Under the pieces are notes generated by a model. That model worked only from the letters and a program-made list of their open reading frames with translations, had not been told where the DNA came from and ran no database searches. 64,000 nt of DNA, taken from assembly GCF_050434925.1 (NCBI RefSeq), contig NZ_JBNDJK010000001.1, forward strand, positions 1,240,001-1,304,000, read 5' to 3'. Source of the stretch: Inquilinus ginsengisoli_B. Its GTDB lineage: Bacteria > Pseudomonadota > Alphaproteobacteria > DSM-16000 > Inquilinaceae. Positions 43,001-51,076 of the stretch are shown here, in pieces; the stretch's first letter is position 1, and each line of letters starts with the position of its first letter. The position numbers and the translations under genes were made by a program.

Positions 43001-44019
43001 CTCTCCGGCCCCAGGCCGCCCGATCCGCCGAATGCCGCGGCCATGATACCGGCGCCGAGATAGGCCGATTGCGCGGAAGGCGGCGTGCCACTCATCGTCA
43101 CGATGACGTCTCCACCCGCGTGCTTGACCGTGGCGATCCCGCTGTCGCCACCATTGCCGCCCGGGGAGCTCGAATTCCAGTTGCCGTTGCCGCCCTGGGA
43201 CTGTGCCTGTATGCCGTAGACGCCGTAGCTGGTGGTCCCGGCGCCTTGCCAGGTCCAGTCGACGGAGATGGGGTTGATATTCGTGACGTAGGCGTAGCCG
43301 GCATTGCCGCCGGCGCCTCCGCCGTTGCCGGGGCCGCCCGAGCTGCCGTCGCCGCCAAAGGAGAAAGCCTGGAGGCCGGCGAAGCCGAACTGACCTGTGG
43401 CCGTCGCGACAATCCCTCCGGAGTTGTTGATCTGCGCGCCCGACGAGGAACCACCAGCGCCTCCCGACGCTCCGGCGCCACCCTCGTCGCTGGCCCAGAT
43501 TGCCGCTCCGCTCCCGATCGTCCCCTGCGTCGGCTCCAGGAAGATGGACCCGCTGTTTATGATCTGTAGGCCCGAATTCGTGTTGCCTCCGGAGTTGCCG
43601 GAGCCGGCGCCCTGTTGTGCCCAGATGCCGAAGGCGTATTGGGAGTAGGAGCCCGAGCTCGCGGATGCCGTGATGGTCCCCTGGTTGTCGATGATGATGC
43701 CGTTGGTATCGCCCGTTCCGTAGGCGGAATAGCCCAGCACGGTGTCGCTGCTGTTCGTGAGCACGACGTTGAAGGTGGCGTAGGAGTTGACGACCAGATT
43801 CTGGCCGGCGGAAATGTTGCCGGCGGGCTCGCTCGTGCCCACGCCGGGGGACGTGTAGGTGCCCCCGGCGACGGTGCAGGTGTAGCTGTTGTTCTGCACC
43901 CCGCAGCTCTGCTGCGCCGCGGCGCTGCCGGGAACGGCCAGCCAGGCGGCCGTGCCCAGCAGCAGGGCGCGCAACGTCGTCGGCCGGCCTGCCAAGCAGG
44001 CATCGATCCCTCGCATCAT
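37033..44019 (-). CDS. Giant autotransporter, array copy 1
   Basis: 2328 aa. Residues 1-36 are a signal peptide ending PGSAAAQ. The passenger (about 37-1860) is glycine-, serine- and alanine-rich and made of irregular repeats of roughly 50-110 residues, each containing a motif like VAQSIGGGGGxGG; about fifteen such motifs can be counted, predicting a beta-helix. The C-terminal about 290 residues are the type V outer-membrane barrel ending in ARAAYHF, with the terminal Phe required for barrel insertion. Start behind AGGGG. The last 469 codons (37033-38442) are nearly identical to copies 2 and 3, while the passenger and the upstream region differ. Likely an adhesin or surface-structure protein. 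Confidence 0.93.
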   Translation of the reverse strand: MMRGIDACLAGRPTTLRALLLGTAAWLAVPGSAAAQQSCGVQNNSYTCTVAGGTYTSPGVGTSEPAGNISAGQNLVVNSYATFNVVLTNSSDTVLGYSAYGTGDTNGIIIDNQGTITASASSGSYSQYAFGIWAQQGAGSGNSGGNTNSGLQIINSGSIFLEPTQGTIGSGAAIWASDEGGAGASGGAGGSSSGAQINNSGGIVATATGQFGFAGLQAFSFGGDGSSGGPGNGGGAGGNAGYAYVTNINPISVDWTWQGAGTTSYGVYGIQAQSQGGNGNWNSSSPGGNGGDSGIATVKHAGGDVIVTMSGTPPSAQSAYLGAGIMAAAFGGSGGLGPESGGDDNKAGGNGGAVAGATIQVSGNAGVSTTGDKLPGLLVYGVGGAGALSGCQYGADCNPDQSSGHNNGGNGGGVVLPSDVVSVEAEFGAIPIATAGTDSAGVAVVLQAGAGGAGGSEVDFSHADGGAGGNGGNVQSTANINFVGVSGSPINVTTSGSTSPGILVASIGGNAGNAGDAQGTIGSAFGGNGGAGGYSAGVTVALASTTISTQGTNSPGIAVRSEGGTGGTGGFGGAGIGEGGGGSGGSGGNGGALSIWLDGASSIKTQGSNSFGILAQSFSGAGGNGNGETGDGGGGGNGGVGGDAGNLTITNAGTITTAQATGIVAQSIAGAGGSGGSSYGVFGSSGGTGASAGSVGTIDVSNTGSIITSGAGAKGILAQSLGGSGGVGGDASGGLYTVGGSATSNVFEIAGNDVTFSVTGGSVATSGLSAFGLLGQSIGGGGGDGGAGSGLGVAVGGAGGAGGGGGTVQATLDTESQLTTSGDNAAAVVMQSIGGGGGNAGNASSAGLFATVAIGGAGGDGGSGGSASITMDTATIGTSGSKAPGLVAQSIGGGGGTGGSSMAGSVGPGFSAAVAVGGSGGGGGDGGTASATVVGSLISTGQDDFLVKGGTVTNGHCGTVLCNTLPIDSFGVVVQSIGGGGGLGGNASAEALAIAVPLDPTGNQVGVAVSAAMGGTGGTGGSGGTAQFGLSNGGSIVTRGQGSTGVLVQSIGGGGGAGGDSSASAMVLGYGQTVPEGAASLGVAATMQIGGSGGGANDGGEVLVAIGGTVSNGTLQQDAGGSAGTSIVTYGDYSNGVTAHSVGGGGGNGGFGGGTTQEFGTGSSTAIAANLGSTGGGGGAGGEVQVSLFEGSSITTYGSGSVGMLAQSLGGGGGASQGASMNVAQTFSIGNVTYKPGLNLGLGVTGGGGGDGGNVTVDVGGEVATDGGDATGILAQSVGGGGGLGGTAGSDGSADNPIIDLFTARQAESNINDYLKKGSVPFDTTLALSIGGAGGGGGQGGTVEVDLSAAVATAGDWANGIVAQSIGGGGGKGGSAAAAGTGGVPEITVNLALALGGQGGGGGDGGDVTVNLDQGAALATSGYAASAIIAQSVGAGGGIGADGSDSATGWITVGASTGGKGGVGGDGGSVLAQYDNTDGTSIATAGDAADGIVLQSIGGGGGVAGAGSSLFGSAFGSSASGSMQLSVGGGQDANGDGGSVLLTPVISTSNPLNVTTTGDYAFGVLAQSIGGGGGIGTVQPSTGSVTTQLGGNASGGAGGSVEVTGNDLNITTTGVAAHGIVAQSIGGGGGVIRVADPDPGVPAVSTSWTGPRSSAGAGDGGAVTVWVDNNAQVNVSGAGAVGVLAQSIGGGGGLAIDGNAVFAGSTSNGNGGSGGSVTVNVDANGAIAATGDNGIGIFAQSTGANGAGSSTTVFLGDFVSVTGGGGTAAMPGQIGSSGIQIDGAAGGSVSLQPGATITTVLDTAGTAVIATGGGQVSVDNEEGQITGSLYTNGGQFSQNGTYNAGPMVEAASVTNTGTFNLGLPGELRSTRVTGDFIQTGEGRLGVTVDSLNKTAGHLQVDGTATLDGKIVPTVLTLLPGALPVVTAGHLTSTADGLDAMLFHWDTAQSGNTLTLAPRSDFKPGGVALNGSQSSLAGYYGRAWDNGDKAFATRFAQLSTINDRSDYKAALDAWSSKAAHAQSIALANSAGTILGAAMSCPVFIDDSVLLGEDNCAWAKVTGRWTDQSSTSDTQGYYVSGTTYRIGAQHEIAPDWYLGASFGFGQSWARMDGGSSGNGDTYDGSVTVKRVMGPWQFAGSVAFAGGSFEADRRVDIPGIASETLKSDPSIFLAGGRLRAAYEIAFADWYIRPYGDLDVIYTDLPGFEEKGDDLYALDVRGSSKTSVALSPMVEFGGRLDLDPETALRAYVAFGMSYQPDNTRTIHSSFAGASSANGTFSDRIDSPDVLGRIDVGLQLFRAGGFELKGEYTADIGGAFLSQSASARAAYHF

Positions 44020-44450
44020 GGCGACCCCTACTGATTATATGGCTGCTGTGGCCCGGCGGCTCAGGCCGGCGCGGGGCGTAGAATCGAAGCTCATGATCGG
44101 AAGATGTCCGGCAAGTTGAAAGGCGCCACTACGAAAGGCCGCCATTAATCTACAAGCGGGATCTGCTGTATCAGATCCCGTCAACTCGAGATTCCCAACC
44201 ATACCTTCCCCTCTTCCGACCATCACTTGGTTTTATCTTTATTAATTCTGCCGCTCGTATTGTGCTATCACAATAGAACGAATTTTATTGATCAATGATA
44301 CATTGCCGACACACTACCTAGTGTCAAGAATATAGGCCGAAAGTTAAGTTCTTATTAACGCAATAATCTGTCGTCGTGCTGCAGTTTTGTATCCGTGGAT
44401 GCCCGGCTGGCATCCACCATCCCGCTGGCGGCAGGTCGCTTGGCACAAAG
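44020..44450 (-). promoter_or_regulatory. A/T-rich upstream region of autotransporter 1
   Basis: No gene. The stretch from about 44220 to 44390 is strikingly A/T-rich for this window (for example GAATTTTATTGATCAATGAT). A perfect dyad CGGGATCTG-N6-CAGATCCCG lies at 44157-44180. It does not resemble the leaders of copies 2 and 3. It probably holds the promoter and a regulator-binding site. Confidence 0.5.
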
Positions 44451-44481
44451 ACCGGACCGCGGGTCTCCCCCGCGGCCCGGT
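44451..44481 (-). terminator. Stem-loop after autotransporter 2
   Basis: Stem ACCGG-A-CCGCGGG with CCCGCGG-C-CCGGT, one internal mismatch, 22 bp past the stop codon. Homologous in position and sequence to the hairpins after copies 1 and 3. Confidence 0.7.
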
Positions 44482-44503
44482 CCATTGCCGATGGCCCTCG
44501 CCG

Positions 44504-47500
44504 TCAGAAGTGGTAGGCGGCGCGGGCGCTGGCGGACTGGCTGAGGAAGGCGCCGCCGATATCGGCGGTGTACTCGCCCTTCAGCTCGAAGCCGCCGGCC
44601 CGGAACAGCTGCAGCCCGACATCGATCCGGCCCAGCACGTCCGGCGAGTCGATCCGGTCGCTGAAGGTGCCGTTGGCCGAGGACGCCCCGGCGAAGCTGG
44701 AATGGATCGTCCGGGTATTGTCCGGCTGGTAGCTCATGCCGAAGGCGATATAGGCCCGCAGCGCGGTCTCGGTATCCAGGTCGAGCCGGCCGCCGAACTC
44801 CACCATCGGCGACAGCGCCACGCTGGTCTTGCTGCTGCCGCGCACATCCAGCGCGTAGAGGTCGTCGCCCTTCTCCTCGAAGCCGGGCAGGTCGGTGTAG
44901 ATCACGTCGAGATCGCCATAGGGCCGGATGTACCAGTCGGCGAAGGCGATCTCATAGGCCGCGCGCAGCCGGCCGCCGGCCAGGAAGATGCTGGGATCGC
45001 TCTTCAGCGTCTCGCTGGCGATGCCGGGGATGTCGACCCGCCGGTCGGCCTCGAACGAGCCGCCGGCGAAGGCGACCGAGCCGGCGAACTGCCACGGCCC
45101 CATGACCCGCTTCACCGTGACCGAGCCGTCATAGGTGTCGCCGTTGCCGGAGGAGCCGCCGTCCATCCGCGCCCAGCTCTGGCCGAAGCCGAAGGAGGCG
45201 CCGAGATACCAGTCGGGGGCGATCTCGTGCTGGGCGCCGATCCGGTAGGTGGTGCCCGAGACGTAATAGCCCTGGGTGTCGCTGGTGGAGGACTGGTCGG
45301 TCCAGCGCCCGGTGACCTTGGCCCAGGCGCAGTTGTCCTCGCCCAGCAGCACGCTGTCGTCGATGAAGACCGGGCAGCTCATCGCCGCGCCGAGGATGGT
45401 GCCGGCCGAATTGGCCAGGGCGATCGACTGGGCATGCGCCGCCTTGCTGGACCAGGCATCCAGCGCCGCCTTGTAGTCGCTGCGGTCGTTGATCGTCGAC
45501 AGCTGGGCGAAGCGGGTGGCGAAGGCCTTGTCGCCATTGTCCCAGGCCCGGCCGTAATAGCCGGCCAGCGAGGACTGGCTGTCGTTCAGCGCCACGCCGC
45601 CGGGCTTGAAGTCCGACCGTGGCGCCAGGGTCAGGGTGTTGCCGGACTGGGCCGTGTCCCAATGGAACAGCATCGCGTCCAGCCCGTCGGCGGTGGAGGT
45701 GAGGTGCCCCGCGGTCACCACCGGCAGCGCGCCCGGCAGCAGCGTCAGCACCGTCGGCACGATCTTGCCGTCGAGCGTCGCCGTGCCGTCGACCTGCAGG
45801 TGGCCGGCTGTCTTGTTGAGCGAGTCGACGGTCACGCCCAGCCGGCCTTCCCGGGTCTGGATGAAATCCCCGGTGACATGGGTATTTCGCAGCTCGCCCG
45901 GCAGGCCGAGATTGACGATGCCGCTGTTGATGACGTTGACCTGTGCTTCGGAACCAGCCATCCACGTGCCCTTGTTATTGAGGCTGCTGGGGGTGTAGCA
46001 GGTACCGTTATTGCATATCTGGCCTCCATTGGTGAGGACACTGCCGATGATGGTGCCAGTGATGGGGGTGCCGTCGACGTTGCCGCTGTTGTTGGCGATG
46101 GCGACCTGTCCGCCACCGGTGACCTGGATGGCCGTGCCACTGGTCCCGTTGCCCGTCGTGATCGTGGCCCAGTCATTCGTCACCCAGGCCGTCGGACTGT
46201 TCGCCGGCGTGTCGACCCAGACACCCACGCTGCCCGATCCGGTGCCGCCGGACACGGTCGTGCCCAGATTGCCGTAGTTGTTGATCACAATGTCGGTGCG
46301 GCCTGTCGAGCCGGCAGCGTTCTTCGTCCCGGCAGCGCTGCCCGTGCTCTGCGCGAAGATACCAATTCCGTTCTGACCCGTCGCGGTAACGGAAGCATTC
46401 ACGCTCATCGTGATGGCTCCGCCCGAGTTGCTGGTGGAAGTGGCGACCGAGCCGGCATAGATCGCGCTGCCGTCCTGGATCAGCCCGCCACCGCCGCCGA
46501 TCGATTGCGCGACAATGCCGATTGCGCCTGCTCCCATGACATTGATGTCCCCGTATTCGGGAACCGTGATGGTCACATCCCCACCCGAGCCGCTGCTCGC
46601 ATGCCCGTTCCCGAAGCTGTAGGGAATGTCCGCCTGCAACTGCGGGGTGTCTCCGGCGGCGTTCACGAGGCGGATGACGCCGCCGCCGCCGCCGATCGAT
46701 TGCGCAACGATGCCGTGCGCGCCTATGCCCTGCGCGCCTATGCCTCCTGTCGTGATCGGGCCGCTCTGCACCGTGACGGATCCGCCATTGCCGCTGCTGT
46801 TCCAGCCGCCGATGGACAAGTCCACTGAACTTGCGGCCGGCTGACTGGTGACGATGCCGCCGCCGCCGCCGATGCTTTGCGCCAGGATTCCGGATGAATT
46901 GTTGCCTGTCGTCGAAATCGCGAGGCTTGGCTGGGACGTGAACGTCACTGTGCCGCCAACGCCGTCGCCGTCCTCGCCGCCGCCTGCCGAAAGGTTCAGC
47001 GTACCCGACGGGCTCCACGACGTGTCGAAGACGCTGCTGCCGGCACCCGCGATCCCGCCACCACCGCCGATCGATTGCAGAATCACGCCGTCGGCCGCCT
47101 GACCGCTGGTGGCGATGGTGGAGGAATTGGAGTTCGTGTCGATGACCTGCGCCGCACCGCCGTCGCCGCTGGCGCCCTTATTGCCGCTGCGGCTCTGTCC
47201 CACGGCGATCTCGCCCGTCGCGCGGTCGGAACCGTCGATGCCGATGCCGCCGCCGCCGCCGATGCTCTGGACCACCACCGCTGCTGCGCCGAATCCCGCA
47301 GTGCCGATGTTCGGATTGCCCTGGTCCAGATTCACGGCAGCGGTGTTGCCGTCGCCGCCGCTGCCGCTCTTCCCGGCGACGAGATGCGTGAGATCGATCG
47401 AGATCTGATCGGACGGCCCAGTGCCGGTCGCGGCGGCGGTTCCGGCCTTGCCGCCGCCGCCGCCGATCGACTGCGCGACAACGCCGTTCGCCCAATCCCC

Positions 47501-50500
47501 CGCTGTGCTGATCGCGGCCGACAAATCCACCGAAACCGTGCCGCCGGTCTCGCCGGCCCCGCCGGTTCCGCCGATCGAGAGAGTGAAGGCCGTGCTGATC
47601 GAGGGCGGTTTGCCGTCGAAGAAGTTCGCGACCTGGCTGACCAGTTGCCGTGCCTTCAGGTCGGGAAGGATCGGATTGTCCGCCGAGGCGTCGGCCCCGG
47701 CCGATCCGGCGAGCCCGCCGCCGCCGCCGATCGACTGCGCCAGCACGCCGGTCGCATCACCGCCATAGGTGGTGATCGGGGCCTGCACGCTGACCGCCAC
47801 GTCACCACCGGCACCGCCGCTGGCGCCCGTGGTGCCGAGGTCGACCGTCACGCTCGGTTTGATGGTCGGGGCCTTCGGCTCGTCGTCATCCGTGCTTGGC
47901 GTGTAGGTCTGGGCGAGGCTGAAGGAGCCGCCCTGGGACGTGCCGCCGCCGCCGCCGACCGACTGCGCCAGCATGCCGACCGCCCCCGAACCATAGGTCG
48001 TGATGCCGTTTCCGGCGAAGAGACTGGCCTGCACGTCGCCGCCGGCGCCTCCGGACCCGCCTGTCGAGCCCAAGGTGACCTTGACCGCCCCGCTGGCTCC
48101 GGTGCCGAAGTCCTGCGTGTTGCCGCTGCCGGTCCCGGCATCGCCGCCCCCGCCGCCGATCGATTGCGCTTTCAGCCCGTCCGCGAAGTCGCCATAGGTG
48201 ACGATGGCGGTCGGGGCGAGGCCCTGGTCGGGGGTGAGGTCGAAACCGCCCTGGCCCTGATTCTGGGTCTGGTCCCATGTGGCCGTGCCGCCCAGCGCGA
48301 CTCCCACCGCGCTGCCCGCACCGCCGCCACCGGCGCTGCCGCCCATCGAGACGGTGATCCCCAAGCCTTCCGAGTTCGCGCCCTTGGGGACCGACAACGC
48401 ACCATATCCCAGCACTGCGGCGCTCGCGGAGGAGTCGCCGCCGGCGCCGCCGCCGCCGCCGACGCTCTGGACCAGCACGGCCGTGGATCCCTGGCCGTTG
48501 GTGGTGATCGTGCCGCCGTTCGACAGCGAGAATTGCGCGGTTCCGCCGGCGCCGCCGCTGCCGCCTTTCCCGCCCAGGGCCACTGAAGCGGCCACCCCGA
48601 CCTGGCTGCCGGCGCCTGTCACCGGGATCGCGATGGCCACGGCCTTCGACATCGCCGACCCGCCGAGACCGCCCCCGCCGCCGATGCTCTGGACCACAAC
48701 CCCATAGCTGTCGACCGGAAGCGTGTTGCAGGGCAGCGATGAGCAGCTGCTCGGATCGCTGCTGTCGCCCGTGAGCCCTTGATCCTGGCCCGTCGCGATC
48801 GAGCCGCCCGTCATCGCGACCTCGACCGTACCGCCGGCCCCGCCGGCGCCGGCCGTACCGCCGACCGACACGTCGGCCGCAAAGCCGGGTCCGATCGAGC
48901 CGGCGAAGGCCTGGCCGCCGTTTCCGCCGCCGCCGCCGACCGACTGCGCGACAAGGCCGGGCGACTTGGAGCCGGCGGTCGTGATCGTCGTCCCGGTCGA
49001 CGTGATCTGGGTCGGTCCGCCATTGCCTCCGTCACCGGCCGCGCCGCCGATCGTGACCCCGGCGAACAGCCCCCCGGTTGCGGCATTGCCGGCGTTGCCG
49101 CCGCCGCCGCCGATCGACTGCATCACGACGGCGGCGGACCCGTCGCCCGACGTGCTGATCTGCGAGCCGGGGTCGAGCGCGGCGACGACCCATCCGCCGT
49201 TGCCACCGCCCGCGCCGGTGCCGCCGATGGTCACGGCAACGCCGGACGCGCCGCCGCCATCGCCGCCGCCGCCGCCGATCGACTGGCCGAGAACACCGAT
49301 GGCGGAGATGCCGCTGGTCGTGATGCTGTCGTCACTCGTGGTCCAGGGCTCGCCGTTGCCTGCCGTGAAGCTCACGGTGCCGCCGTCGGCCGCGAAGCCA
49401 CCGCTGCCGCCGACATTCGCGATCACGCCGCTGGCGCTGCCGCCGGCGCCGCCGCCGCCGCCGATGGACTGAAGCAGGACGCCGAACGCATTCGGGCCGA
49501 TCGTCGTGATCGTACCGTTGTTCTCCACGCTGGCCTGGTCGGAGGTGCCGCCTGCGGCCCCGGTGCCGCCGTTGGAGTGGAAGAGACCCCAGGAGGCGCC
49601 GCCGGATCCGCCGCCCCCGGCCAGCGATTGTGCGACGATGCCATGGGCCGCCTGGCCCTGGGTACTGATCGAGCCGTTGTTGTTTACCGTCGCCGTGCCC
49701 GCATCGCCGCCCGTGCCGCCCGTGCCGCCGCTGTCGTTGTTTCCGTATCCCCCCAGGCCGGCTGCCCCGCCGAGAGACTGCGCCAGGATGCCGACGGAAC
49801 TGTTCCCTGTCGTCGTGATGACGGAGCCGTCGCCGACGGTGACCGTCACCGCGCCCGCGGCGCCGCCGTTCCCACCGTCCCCGCCCTTGAATTTCTCACC
49901 ATCTCCGGTGCCGCCGTCGCCGCCCGCGCCGCCCTCGGACTGGGCGACGATGCCGGGAGCGGAGGTGCCGCCGGTCGAGATGATGGCGGTCAGGCCGACA
50001 GAGGAGTCGCCGATATCGCCAGCGACAACGACGTCACCGGCTGCGCCACCCCCGCCGCCCGCGCCGCCGGAGCTGTCACCACCCAGGCCGGTCTCTACAT
50101 AGCCGCCGATGCCGCCTTGCCCGCCGAGACTGACGGCATAGACGCCGGGCGAGCTGTTACCCGCCGTGGTCGCGGTGACGGCATTCGCAGTCGCGCCAGC
50201 CAGGATGATGCCGACGGTGCCGGTGACCGCACCGCCGCCGCCGCCGACGCCGCCCGTGACGCCTCCGGCGCTGTCGCTGTTGGATCCGCCGACCCCTCCG
50301 ACGCCCCCTTGGCCCAAGGCCAGGAAGCCGGGCAGGCTGTTGCCGGACGGAGCCTCAGCCGCGCTCGTGGCCGAGACCGTCGGCGCGTTGACCGTTCCTC
50401 CCGCGCTGCCGGGACCGCCGAAGGACCCACCCGACGCTCCTGTGGTGCCGAAGGTGCAGTCGTAGTAGATCCCCTGCGGGCAGCTTTGCGCCGCGGCCGG

Positions 50501-50716
50501 GTCCGGCATGGCCAGCCAGGCTGCGGTTCCCAGCAGCCCGGCGATCAGGCGGCGCCGATGCAGGACCGGTTGACGTGGCGGCGCCGTTCTGAAGGCTGCC
50601 GGGCTCGCAGCTGATGCCTGCGCCCGGCCGCTCGGGGCACCGGAAAGACTCGCCACCGCGTCGTTGACCAAGCTCGCCCCAGGCTTGAAGCCTGTCCCGG
50701 ACAATCTTTCCGCCAT
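44504..50716 (-). CDS. Giant autotransporter, array copy 2
   Basis: 2070 aa. Starts MAERLSGTGFKPGASLVNDA at 50716, chosen because copy 3 begins identically; a 29-codon longer frame is not conserved. An unusually long leader (about 75 residues) precedes the hydrophobic core RRRLIAGLLGTAAWLAMPDP. A Cys pair follows cleavage (SCPQGIYYDC). The passenger carries repeated QSIGGGGG/QSVGGGGG turns. The C-terminal barrel ends ARAAYHF. The terminal 1410 bp match copies 1 and 3, and 1621 bp (44504-46124) match copy 3. The N-terminal about 250 residues also match copy 3 closely, whereas the middle has diverged. Confidence 0.93.
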   Translation of the reverse strand: MAERLSGTGFKPGASLVNDAVASLSGAPSGRAQASAASPAAFRTAPPRQPVLHRRRLIAGLLGTAAWLAMPDPAAAQSCPQGIYYDCTFGTTGASGGSFGGPGSAGGTVNAPTVSATSAAEAPSGNSLPGFLALGQGGVGGVGGSNSDSAGGVTGGVGGGGGAVTGTVGIILAGATANAVTATTAGNSSPGVYAVSLGGQGGIGGYVETGLGGDSSGGAGGGGGAAGDVVVAGDIGDSSVGLTAIISTGGTSAPGIVAQSEGGAGGDGGTGDGEKFKGGDGGNGGAAGAVTVTVGDGSVITTTGNSSVGILAQSLGGAAGLGGYGNNDSGGTGGTGGDAGTATVNNNGSISTQGQAAHGIVAQSLAGGGGSGGASWGLFHSNGGTGAAGGTSDQASVENNGTITTIGPNAFGVLLQSIGGGGGAGGSASGVIANVGGSGGFAADGGTVSFTAGNGEPWTTSDDSITTSGISAIGVLGQSIGGGGGDGGGASGVAVTIGGTGAGGGNGGWVVAALDPGSQISTSGDGSAAVVMQSIGGGGGNAGNAATGGLFAGVTIGGAAGDGGNGGPTQITSTGTTITTAGSKSPGLVAQSVGGGGGNGGQAFAGSIGPGFAADVSVGGTAGAGGAGGTVEVAMTGGSIATGQDQGLTGDSSDPSSCSSLPCNTLPVDSYGVVVQSIGGGGGLGGSAMSKAVAIAIPVTGAGSQVGVAASVALGGKGGSGGAGGTAQFSLSNGGTITTNGQGSTAVLVQSVGGGGGAGGDSSASAAVLGYGALSVPKGANSEGLGITVSMGGSAGGGGAGSAVGVALGGTATWDQTQNQGQGGFDLTPDQGLAPTAIVTYGDFADGLKAQSIGGGGGDAGTGSGNTQDFGTGASGAVKVTLGSTGGSGGAGGDVQASLFAGNGITTYGSGAVGMLAQSVGGGGGTSQGGSFSLAQTYTPSTDDDEPKAPTIKPSVTVDLGTTGASGGAGGDVAVSVQAPITTYGGDATGVLAQSIGGGGGLAGSAGADASADNPILPDLKARQLVSQVANFFDGKPPSISTAFTLSIGGTGGAGETGGTVSVDLSAAISTAGDWANGVVAQSIGGGGGKAGTAAATGTGPSDQISIDLTHLVAGKSGSGGDGNTAAVNLDQGNPNIGTAGFGAAAVVVQSIGGGGGIGIDGSDRATGEIAVGQSRSGNKGASGDGGAAQVIDTNSNSSTIATSGQAADGVILQSIGGGGGIAGAGSSVFDTSWSPSGTLNLSAGGGEDGDGVGGTVTFTSQPSLAISTTGNNSSGILAQSIGGGGGIVTSQPAASSVDLSIGGWNSSGNGGSVTVQSGPITTGGIGAQGIGAHGIVAQSIGGGGGVIRLVNAAGDTPQLQADIPYSFGNGHASSGSGGDVTITVPEYGDINVMGAGAIGIVAQSIGGGGGLIQDGSAIYAGSVATSTSNSGGAITMSVNASVTATGQNGIGIFAQSTGSAAGTKNAAGSTGRTDIVINNYGNLGTTVSGGTGSGSVGVWVDTPANSPTAWVTNDWATITTGNGTSGTAIQVTGGGQVAIANNSGNVDGTPITGTIIGSVLTNGGQICNNGTCYTPSSLNNKGTWMAGSEAQVNVINSGIVNLGLPGELRNTHVTGDFIQTREGRLGVTVDSLNKTAGHLQVDGTATLDGKIVPTVLTLLPGALPVVTAGHLTSTADGLDAMLFHWDTAQSGNTLTLAPRSDFKPGGVALNDSQSSLAGYYGRAWDNGDKAFATRFAQLSTINDRSDYKAALDAWSSKAAHAQSIALANSAGTILGAAMSCPVFIDDSVLLGEDNCAWAKVTGRWTDQSSTSDTQGYYVSGTTYRIGAQHEIAPDWYLGASFGFGQSWARMDGGSSGNGDTYDGSVTVKRVMGPWQFAGSVAFAGGSFEADRRVDIPGIASETLKSDPSIFLAGGRLRAAYEIAFADWYIRPYGDLDVIYTDLPGFEEKGDDLYALDVRGSSKTSVALSPMVEFGGRLDLDTETALRAYIAFGMSYQPDNTRTIHSSFAGASSANGTFSDRIDSPDVLGRIDVGLQLFRAGGFELKGEYTADIGGAFLSQSASARAAYHF

Positions 50717-51026
50717 GATCCCCCCAACCCCTCGCTCAAATGCAAACCGCTCATCCACGGGAACGGCCGAGGCGAAGGTTATTGCCCTACGTATTCCGGT
50801 CATAGATCCAGTTGGGGGGAATCGATGGGTCCAGATCCGGCCAAGGACTTATCATTTGCTAGTATTTGGCCCTCTGGCGCTGCTTTGCTGTCGAGACAAG
50901 AATCCCATAGCCGGCTCGACAATCAACGGCGGCGGTTTCATTTCGCTGTCACAGAGGCGGCGCGCGAGTGCCCTGGCCTCCTCTCCGCTCACGGCCGGGA
51001 GACTGATGATCGCCAGATCGAAGCAG
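50717..51026 (-). repeat. Duplicated leader of autotransporter 2
   Basis: About 310 bp, closely matched by 57260-57570 before copy 3. Shared landmarks, reading the plus strand: ATAGATCCAGTTGGGG, ATCGATGGGTCCAGATCCGG, CAATCAACGGCGGCGGTTTC and GATCGCCAGATCGAAGCAGG. A GGCCAA...TTGGCC dyad (about 50839-50872) surrounds the A/T-rich part and may be a regulator site. No CDS. Confidence 0.7.
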
Positions 51027-51057
51027 GCCGGGCCGCGGGTTTCCCCCGCGGCCCGGC
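51027..51057 (-). terminator. Stem-loop after autotransporter 3
   Basis: A perfect 13-bp stem (GCCGGGCCGCGGG with CCCGCGGCCCGGC, 5-nt loop), 19 bp past the stop codon. No T-run. Confidence 0.75.
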
Positions 51058-51076
51058 TCGCTGATGGTCTTCGCCG

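Noticed and set aside
44220..44390. Possible replication origin in the A/T-rich island
   Set aside because: No DnaA-box cluster or iteron array could be found and there are no replication genes nearby.
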